Below, one piece after another: positions 1-4,718 of a DNA stretch of 6,701 nucleotides. Source of the DNA: Bacteroidales bacterium (GTDB lineage Bacteria; Bacteroidota; Bacteroidia; Bacteroidales; DTU049); contig JAHDSP010000507.1 of NCBI GenBank assembly GCA_018432645.1, forward strand, positions 1 to 6,701, read 5' to 3'. The number at the start of each line of letters is the position of its first letter. Within the stretch, counting starts at the first letter, position 1. The notes beneath the pieces were generated by a model. That model saw only the letters and a list, made by a program, of their open reading frames with translations, searched no databases and was not told the origin of the DNA. Both the position numbers and the translations under genes were made by a program.

Positions 1-22
1 ATTATCAGTATAATTTTAAATA

Positions 23-858
23 ATGGATTTCACCCTAACAAAATATAAAGAACTCCTTCTGACCATTAAAAGTAAGGGTTATATTTTTGAGCGTTTTGCT
101 GAATACATCGAAAAATCAGCCATTGCATCAACTCCTCAACTTCAAAAATTATTCTTCGCCACGATGTGGATAGAAAGCCTCAAAATGCTCTAAAAATGGC
201 AAAATTAGAACATGATTTAGGTATAAAAACAACTTACTATTTCCGTACTATTCCTCAAACCTTAAAACCTGATATTATTAAAGAAATATCTGATATGGGG
301 CATGAGGTTGGCTACCACTACGAGACGATGGACACCATTAATGAAAAATTTAAAATGAATAATTTAAAATTTAAAAGTGAGGAAGAGAGAATAGACGCGG
401 CATATAATCTATTCTGTGAGAATCTGGAGCAATTTCGCAAAATATATCCCATAAAAACCATTTGTATGCATGGTAGCCCCAGATCGGAATTCGATAACAG
501 GGATATTTGGAAGAAGTATAGCTACAAAGATTTAGGAATAGTAGGCGAGCCCTATTTTGATATTGACTTCGACAAGGTTTTTTACCTCACCGATACCGGC
601 CGCCGCTAGGATGGTTTTAAGTACTCCATTCGTGATAAAGTACCACAGCAAGAACGCTGGATAAAAGAAGGATTAGTTTTTAAAACCACCAACGACATTA
701 TAAAAGCTGCACAAGAAAATAAACTCCCCAATCAGATTATGATTACCGTTCATCCACAGCGCTGGACAAATCATGTAGGAAATTGGATGAAAGAATATTG
801 TTTACAATCCTGTAAAAATGTCGTAAAAAGATTTCTCATCGATTACAGGAAGCAATAA
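23..858 (+). pseudogene. Broken polysaccharide-deacetylase-like gene (frameshift plus amber codon)
   Basis: The pieces read as one protein of the polysaccharide-deacetylase-like (NodB-type fold) group found in Bacteroidota surface-glycan loci. The first piece starts at ATG 23 (MDFTLTKYKELL...) and runs out of frame to a TAA at 191-193. The body continues in another frame with LRHDVDRKP (HDVD at 160-171, the expected metal-site motif), GHEVGYHYE (298-324) and CMHGSP (463-480). It reaches TAG at 607-609, inside a segment I recall as GRRWDG in relatives, so TAG probably replaces TGG (Trp). After it the same frame stays open to TAA at 856-858, through DKVPQQERW and ITVHPQRWTNH, and the C-terminus looks complete. 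Removing one 8-base repeat unit near 127-142 would give 276 codons including the stop, with the amber still present. Two independent lesions make a decayed gene likely. A fragment from 166 (GTG) could still be translated but would lack the first Asp motif. Deacetylase activity is inferred from family only. Confidence 0.85.
127..142 (+). repeat. Two octamer repeat units inside the broken deacetylase gene
   Basis: The units are atcaactc and ctcaactt, identical to units of the intergenic arrays elsewhere in the window. They lie within coding sequence at the point where the reading frame is lost. Upstream codons run in the frame of ATG 23, and the HDVD motif 20 bases downstream is in a different frame. 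Deleting eight bases here joins ...EKSAIASTSK directly to IILRHDVD in frame. Confidence 0.7.
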
Positions 859-879
859 AAATTGTTATCTTGACAACAC

Positions 880-959
880 ATCAACTAATCAACACATCAA
901 CTCCTCAACTCCTCAACTTATCAACTTTTAAACTTTTAAACTCATAAACCCATCAACAA
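880..959 (+). repeat. Octamer array B, 10 units, upstream of the four-helix-bundle gene
   Basis: Ten head-to-tail octamers fill these 80 bases exactly. They include atcaacta, atcaacac, atcaactc, ctcaactc, ctcaactt, atcaactt, ttaaactt, ttaaactc, ataaaccc and atcaacaa. The core is TCAAC or TAAAC at fixed phase, and the units drift toward the 3' end. The array stops one base before the ATG at 961, so it forms the whole leader of that gene, and no Shine-Dalgarno site is present. The + strand has no G from 873 to 960. No promoter is evident in this gap. Confidence 0.9.
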
Positions 960-960
960 T

Positions 961-1323
961 ATGTACCAATATTCCTTTGAAAAATTAGTAGTTTGGCAGA
1001 AGGCTAGAGAATTTGTAGGATTTATTTATAAAGAAACCTCTCTATTTCCAATAGAGGAAAGATATGGATTAACCAACCAAATTAGGCGGGCAGCCATTTC
1101 AGTTGTCGCAAACATCGCTGAAGGAAGTTCTAGAATTTCACGAAAATATCAAGCCTATTTTACTCAAATTGCTTACAGTAGTCTGATAGAGATTTTAAGT
1201 CATTTCTATATTGCATATGATTTAAATTATCTTTCAGAAGAAGTATTAGACGAAATTAAATACAAAGTTAATGACATATCAAATCTACTTAATGCCCTAC
1301 GTAATTCTCAAACCAAACATTAA
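961..1323 (+). CDS. Four-helix-bundle protein (23S rRNA intervening-sequence / IVP family)
   Basis: This 120-residue protein matches the family in length and pattern. The N-terminal FEKLVVWQKAREF (residues 6-18) and the signature NQIRRAAISVVANIAEGSSR (39-58) are both clear. They are followed by a conserved helical stretch with Tyr/Phe (QAYFTQIAYSSLIEI) and a final helix (DEIKYKVNDISNLLNALRNS). The family was first seen encoded in insertions of 23S rRNA. It is a pentameric helical-bundle family related to Avd, the accessory protein of diversity-generating retroelements. Its cellular function in stand-alone form is not established; nucleic-acid binding is a reasonable inference. There is no rRNA, reverse transcriptase or template repeat here. 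The gene is tightly enclosed by octamer arrays, one base before its start and three bases after its stop. It has no evident link to polysaccharide synthesis. Confidence 0.92.
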   Translation: MYQYSFEKLVVWQKAREFVGFIYKETSLFPIEERYGLTNQIRRAAISVVANIAEGSSRISRKYQAYFTQIAYSSLIEILSHFYIAYDLNYLSEEVLDEIKYKVNDISNLLNALRNSQTKH

Positions 1324-1326
1324 TAC

Positions 1327-1398
1327 CTCAACTTCTCAACTTCTCAACTCCTCAACTCCTCAACTCCTCAACTAATCAACTCCTCAACTAATCAACTT
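1327..1398 (+). repeat. Octamer array C, 9 units, between the four-helix-bundle and VanZ-like genes
   Basis: Nine perfect-phase octamers occupy 72 bases: ctcaactt twice, ctcaactc three times, then ctcaacta, atcaactc, ctcaacta and atcaactt. This is the most regular array in the window. It begins three bases after the TAA of the upstream gene and ends ten bases before ATG 1409. The + strand contains no G from 1324 to 1410, so any RNA across the gap would be largely unstructured. Confidence 0.93.
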
Positions 1399-1408
1399 TA
1401 AATTACAA

Positions 1409-1798
1409 ATGGATTCTCATAAAAAAAATGTACTATTTACTCGCATTATTTATATTTTGCTAATATTTATAATTGGTATAATGTCTATTATTCCTAATGA
1501 AGCATTAGACAAACTATCTGATACATATAAATTATTTTCGGGTGGTTATCTATATCATATATTGGCTTATGGATTATTTTGTTTTTTTGCTTTGCTATAC
1601 AACATAACATACCAAAGACATTCTTTACTTATCATACTACTTTTTATCTCTGTTTACAGTATTATTCTTGAAGCAATTCAATATTTTTTACCATATCGTA
1701 CGTTTAATCTTTATGATATCCTTGCAAGTCTTATTGGTATAGCAGTTGGAGCAGTTTTATTCTTTTTATATCGTAGTTTCAAGTTTAGAGTTAAATAA
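1409..1798 (+). CDS. VanZ-like small membrane protein
   Basis: The 129-residue protein has four hydrophobic segments, at about residues 12-28, 48-64, 72-88 and 104-122. It carries the scattered polar signature of VanZ-like proteins: a short SIIPNE loop after helix 1, His50 with Tyr54 (YHILAYGLF) in helix 2, Glu88 and Gln91 (LEAIQYFLPYR) at the end of helix 3, and Asp103 with Gly110 (YDILASLIG) in helix 4. The family is named after teicoplanin-resistance VanZ, but most members, especially short Bacteroidota ones near surface-glycan genes, have no proven role. An envelope or lipid-linked glycan role is inference. ATG 1409 is the first start after the octamer array and puts only a short basic stretch before helix 1. 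No SD site is visible; the leader is A/T-rich. Co-transcription with the preceding gene is possible (85-base gap). Confidence 0.88.
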   Translation: MDSHKKNVLFTRIIYILLIFIIGIMSIIPNEALDKLSDTYKLFSGGYLYHILAYGLFCFFALLYNITYQRHSLLIILLFISVYSIILEAIQYFLPYRTFNLYDILASLIGIAVGAVLFFLYRSFKFRVK

Positions 1799-1876
1799 AA
1801 GTGTGGAAGCGAAAAAGCTTATAAATGAAGAAGTTAATAAGTTTAATAGTGTAGCAAATTGATAGCTATAATTTCA

Positions 1877-1954
1877 TCCACAGATTTACACAAATTAACA
1901 CTGATGATTGAGTTGTATTTGTGCTCATTTGTGTGCATTTGTGGACAATAAATA
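1877..1954 (+). repeat. Imperfect inverted repeat (tccacaga-type hairpin), intact copy
   Basis: The left arm at 1877-1901 (tccacagatttacacaaatt...) pairs with the right arm at 1921-1945 (gtgctcatttgtgtgcattt...), 20 of 25 positions complementary, around a 19-base loop. The right part (1917-1954) recurs at 3784-3821 with one mismatch in 38. From memory, similar 'cacagatt...aatctgtg' dispersed repeats are common between genes in Bacteroidota. The rest of the gap after the VanZ-like gene (1799-1876) shows nothing I can interpret. The element could act as an RNA hairpin or be a mobile remnant; it lacks the T-tract of an intrinsic terminator. Confidence 0.8.
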
Positions 1955-1961
1955 GCATCTT

Positions 1962-2046
1962 ATCAACTAATCAACTTATCACTTATCACTCATCACTCAT
2001 CACCTCTTCTCCCCGTCTCCTCGTCACCCAGTCACCATATCACTCC
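1962..2046 (+). repeat. Octamer array D, about 11 drifting units, upstream of the sugar transferase
   Basis: Two standard octamers (atcaacta, atcaactt) are followed by three 7-base units (atcactt, atcactc, atcactc). Six more 8-base units of a C-rich variant follow: atcacctc, ttctcccc, gtctcctc, gtcaccca, gtcaccat and atcactcc. The only G residues, at 2015, 2023 and 2031, are spaced exactly eight apart, confirming the phase. The array ends 33 bases before the ATG at 2080. It is clearly more C-rich than the surrounding AT-rich DNA. Confidence 0.8.
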
Positions 2047-2079
2047 CACATTAACCATAACAAACAATAAAAGTAAAAA

Positions 2080-3642
2080 ATGAAAATTAAAAAATCATCT
2101 TATTTATTTATCATTTATGATATTATTGTTATCTGCTTATCTTTTCTTTTCTTCATATGGATTAAGCCAGCAAGCAAGTCTTTTTATTTACCACAATATG
2201 CACAACCATTTTCTATTTTTTTTATTATTTGGGTTGGCACATCATATTTTAGTAAAAAATATTTATTAGACTACCATAAAAGGATTTTTCACCTTTTTAT
2301 AGATATCATCAAAAGGAATTTCTTAATTTTTGCTCTTATAGCGATATTTATTTATATCTTTCAAACACCTTATTACTCTAGATTAATTGTCTTTGGCACC
2401 ATTATTACAACTACAATTTTTGAGTTTGGTATTGTTAGTTTTATTAAGTATCATATAAGAGTCTTAGACTCAGATTTAGCAACTATCAAAATAACTACAA
2501 AACCTAAATTAGTAAATATAAATGAGTCTGACGAACAAATAATAAATTATAATATTCCCCTTCCTAAAGCTACTAAAATAGATGATAGTGCTTATCCTAT
2601 ACTTAAAGATAATTATCTTCGTGCACACCCCACTTTATTTGATTTTATTAATGTAAACATTCATTTAAATGATATACCCAAATTAGAAACTTTTGTTCTA
2701 AAAACTCATACGCTATATAATATAGAAAATGTAGAAGCACTATCCAAGCAATTATTTATAAACCTTCATAAAATTAATGATTTCAGACGAATAAATGTAT
2801 ATTTAATTGCAGTAAACAAAATTTTGAAATATGGAGGTTATTTCATTAGCTATGGCTATACTATAGAGGAAAGAAAAAAATATTTTTTAGAAAAATATCC
2901 TCCCGCGATCAATTACATTTTGTACAGCATAGATTTTATTTTTAAAAGGGTAATGCCCAAACTGCCTATTTGTAAAGAATGCTACTTTGCTATAACAAAA
3001 GGTAAAAATCGTGCAATATCAAAAGCCGAGATTTTAGGTAGATTATATTTTTGTGGTTTTAGAGTTATCAATACCACTTTAATAGATAATAGTTTTTATT
3101 TCATAGCACAAAAAATTAATGTACCTAAGCAAGACCCACATCCTACCTATGGTCCATTAATAAAATTAAGAAGAATTGGTAAAGATGGTAACATTATAAA
3201 TGTTTATAAATTCAGGACTATGCATCCATATTCAGAGTATCTACAAAGCTATATTTATGAGCAAAACAAACTACAAGAAAATGGTAAATTTGCTAATGAT
3301 TTTAGAGTAACTACAATTGGAAAATATATGCGTAAATTATGGATAGATGAGCTACCCATGTTTATAAATCTTTTTAAAGGACAACTCAAAATAGTAGGTG
3401 TCAGACCTCTGAGCATTCAATATTTTAAATTATATCCTAAAGAATTTCAAGAAATACGCATTAAATATAAACCAGGATTAATACCTCCTTTTTATGTAGA
3501 TTTACCAAAAAATTTTGATGAAATAGTAGAATCGGAAAAAAAATATTTATTAGCTTATGATGAACACCCTTATCGTACAGATATGAAATATTTTTTTAAA
3601 GCTATTTACAATATATTATTCAAAAAAGCAAGATCTAACTAG
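2080..3642 (+). CDS. Membrane sugar transferase (monotopic phosphoglycosyl transferase-like), three-part
   Basis: This 520-residue protein probably transfers a sugar phosphate from a nucleotide sugar to undecaprenyl phosphate, the first step of capsule or exopolysaccharide repeat-unit synthesis. Residues 8-28, 43-57, 81-94 and 101-122 are hydrophobic helices, as in WbaP-type enzymes. Residues about 215-260 (NLHKINDFRRIN...ILKYGGYF) resemble the C-terminal half of a class I methyltransferase fold, without a visible SAM-binding glycine motif. Residues 357-520 are the bacterial sugar-transferase catalytic domain: LIKLRRIGKDG, KFRTM (377-381), the catalytic-type Asp423-Glu424 in WIDELPMFINLFKG, GVRP (440-443) and KPGLIPPF. 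The hydrophobic re-entrant helix ending in Ser-Pro that normally precedes this domain directly is not there. A 50-residue SKAEILGRLYFCGF-containing insert takes its place. ATG 2080 follows an A-rich leader without an SD site. Family assignment is firm; sugar specificity cannot be told. Confidence 0.88.
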   Translation: MKIKKSSYLFIIYDIIVICLSFLFFIWIKPASKSFYLPQYAQPFSIFFIIWVGTSYFSKKYLLDYHKRIFHLFIDIIKRNFLIFALIAIFIYIFQTPYYSRLIVFGTIITTTIFEFGIVSFIKYHIRVLDSDLATIKITTKPKLVNINESDEQIINYNIPLPKATKIDDSAYPILKDNYLRAHPTLFDFINVNIHLNDIPKLETFVLKTHTLYNIENVEALSKQLFINLHKINDFRRINVYLIAVNKILKYGGYFISYGYTIEERKKYFLEKYPPAINYILYSIDFIFKRVMPKLPICKECYFAITKGKNRAISKAEILGRLYFCGFRVINTTLIDNSFYFIAQKINVPKQDPHPTYGPLIKLRRIGKDGNIINVYKFRTMHPYSEYLQSYIYEQNKLQENGKFANDFRVTTIGKYMRKLWIDELPMFINLFKGQLKIVGVRPLSIQYFKLYPKEFQEIRIKYKPGLIPPFYVDLPKNFDEIVESEKKYLLAYDEHPYRTDMKYFFKAIYNILFKKARSN

Positions 3643-3659
3643 TGTCTTTTAAATTAATC

Positions 3660-3700
3660 TTCACAGATGATTTAGTTTTTTGCGTGCAGTTGTAAATAAA
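3660..3700 (+). repeat. Decayed copy of the tccacaga-type inverted repeat
   Basis: A left-arm remnant (ttcacagat, 3660-3668) and a right-arm remnant (tttgcgtgcagttgtaaa, 3679-3696) are present. The latter matches 1928-1945 at 14 of 18 positions. The copy lies 17 bases after the sugar-transferase stop and, like the copy at 1877, is followed by an octamer array. The order hairpin-then-octamers is therefore repeated in the two gaps. Confidence 0.55.
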
Positions 3701-3709
3701 TTTACAACT
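3688..3709. other. Perfect 9-bp inverted repeat with 4-base loop
   Basis: The arms agttgtaaa and tttacaact flank the loop taaa. The stem is AT-rich and no T-run follows it, so it is a weak candidate for an intrinsic terminator after the sugar-transferase gene. It partly overlaps the decayed hairpin repeat and may be a by-product of it. Confidence 0.45.
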
Positions 3710-3718
3710 AATATCTTG

Positions 3719-3774
3719 ATCAACTCCTCAACTTTTCAACTTATCAACTCTTCAACTAATCAACTCCTAAACCA
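3719..3774 (+). repeat. Octamer array E, 7 units, between sugar transferase and export gene
   Basis: The seven in-phase units are atcaactc, ctcaactt, ttcaactt, atcaactc, ttcaacta, atcaactc and ctaaacca. Orientation and the G-free + strand (3719-3787) are the same as in arrays B and C. Unlike B and C it lies upstream of the promoter candidate at 3872, so it would not be in the leader of the next gene. Confidence 0.9.
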
Positions 3775-3783
3775 TAATCTTAA

Positions 3784-3821
3784 ATTTGTGCTCATTTGTG
3801 TGCATTTGTGGATAATAAATA
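3784..3821 (+). repeat. Extra right half of the tccacaga-type repeat
   Basis: These 38 bases match 1917-1954 with a single mismatch (T at 3813 for C at 1946). No matching left arm lies immediately upstream. It is far better conserved than the neighbouring decayed copy at 3660-3700, which suggests a separate or more recent origin, for example recombination or duplication from the 1877 copy. Confidence 0.85.
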
Positions 3822-3871
3822 ACTAACAACCTAATTCTAAAAAATTTTTTAATTAAACACAAAAAAATTCA

Positions 3872-3879
3872 TACTTTTG
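3872..3879 (+). promoter_or_regulatory. Bacteroidota-type -7 promoter element for the export operon
   Basis: TACTTTTG fits the TAnnTTTG -7 consensus of the Bacteroidota housekeeping sigma factor. The usual TTG of the -33 region is not clear; only a T-run lies there (about 3845-3850). Transcription would start near 3886 and give a short, A-rich, SD-less leader before ATG 3903. It is the best promoter match I found in the window and probably drives the genes at 3903 and 4719 together. Confidence 0.6.
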
Positions 3880-3902
3880 TAATCAAAAAAAACAAATAAT
3901 AA

Positions 3903-4694
3903 ATGGGAAAAAATCATCTATTAAATTTAATAATTTTTATAAGTTTGCTATCAATAATGAGCTCTTGTGCAGCTAAAAAAAATATAATTTATTTTTACAA
4001 TACAGCTTCAGATACTACTATTGCAAAACAAACCACCTATAATCCTATTTTCAAAAAAGATGATTTCATCTCGGTAATAGTTACTTGTGATGATCCTGAG
4101 GCTGCTAAACCATTTAATTTCCCAGAGGAATTTATGGACAAAAACTATTCTAATAGCGGTTACACTACTGGTGTCCCTGCTAAGGCTGGATATTTAATAG
4201 ATCAGGATGGTAATGTTAATTTACCAGTAATAGGCAAAGTGCATTTAGCTGGTATGCGAAGAACAGAAGCTATAACTATGCTAGAAAATAAATATTCAGA
4301 CTATCTGCAGCATCCTATAGTGAATATACATATTGAAAATTTTAAAATAACAGTATTAGGTGAAGTAAATCGTCCAGGTACATTCAAAATTCCTAATGAG
4401 CGGATAACAATATTAGAAGCTATTGGATTAGCTGGAGACTTGAAAATAGCTGGTGAGAGAAGAAATGTATTAGTTATCAGAGATAATGATGGTATAAAAA
4501 CAGAATATCGAGTAGATCTCACTTCTACAGATATTTTATATTCGCCCGTATATTACCTCGAACAAAATGATGTGGTTTATGTAGAACCTAACTCTACGGC
4601 TCGCAGGCAAGCTACCGTTTGGAGAACAGAAGGCTCACTATTTATTTCTCTCACTTCTCTGATTGTAACTACCTTGTCAATAATTTTTAGATAA
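3903..4694 (+). CDS. Wza-like polysaccharide export lipoprotein (outer-membrane auxiliary protein)
   Basis: The 263-residue protein forms, by family, the outer-membrane channel for capsule or exopolysaccharide. A lipoprotein signal peptide (residues 1-21, hydrophobic core LLNLIIFISLLSIM) ends at lipobox Cys22 (MSSC). The polysaccharide-export domain spans about 46-125 and contains FKKDDFISVIV and YLIDQDGNVNLPVIGKV (97-113). An SLBB domain follows, with FKITVLGEVNRPGTFKI from 147 and LEQNDVVYVEP near 220-230. The C-terminus is a hydrophobic helix (about 246-262, LFISLTSLIVTTLSIIF), matching the transmembrane segment that in Wza-type proteins crosses the outer membrane. The length is typical of Bacteroidota members and shorter than E. 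coli Wza, which has more periplasmic domains. ATG 3903 lies 17 bases after the predicted transcription start. The kinase gene follows 24 bases downstream, and the two products are expected to dock in the periplasm. Confidence 0.93.
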   Translation: MGKNHLLNLIIFISLLSIMSSCAAKKNIIYFYNTASDTTIAKQTTYNPIFKKDDFISVIVTCDDPEAAKPFNFPEEFMDKNYSNSGYTTGVPAKAGYLIDQDGNVNLPVIGKVHLAGMRRTEAITMLENKYSDYLQHPIVNIHIENFKITVLGEVNRPGTFKIPNERITILEAIGLAGDLKIAGERRNVLVIRDNDGIKTEYRVDLTSTDILYSPVYYLEQNDVVYVEPNSTARRQATVWRTEGSLFISLTSLIVTTLSIIFR

Positions 4695-4718
4695 AAAATC
4701 ATTAATAAACTTCAGAAG

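Noticed and set aside
23..193. Independent 56-residue small protein
   Set aside because: Its N-terminal half fits the start of the deacetylase-like protein, and its C-terminal end is out-of-frame translation of the HDVD region, so it is a piece of the broken gene.
961..1323. 23S rRNA intervening sequence
   Set aside because: No rRNA sequence flanks the gene on either side; it is a stand-alone copy between protein genes.
880..1398. CRISPR array or diversity-generating retroelement
   Set aside because: The repeats are contiguous octamers without spacers, so not CRISPR. The IVP/Avd-like protein has no reverse transcriptase, template repeat or variable repeat nearby in the window.
1409..1798. 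Glycopeptide resistance gene
   Set aside because: Only the general VanZ-like family signature is present. No vanA/vanH/vanX-type neighbours exist, so a resistance role is not supported.
1811..1853. Possible stem between aaagcttat and ataagttt after the VanZ-like gene
   Set aside because: The stem needs a bulge, is AT-only apart from two pairs and has no following T-run. It is too weak to call a terminator.
4301..4522. 73-codon open frame on the - strand
   Set aside because: It lies entirely within the well-supported export lipoprotein gene, has no recognisable domain and ends in low-complexity sequence. It is a shadow frame.
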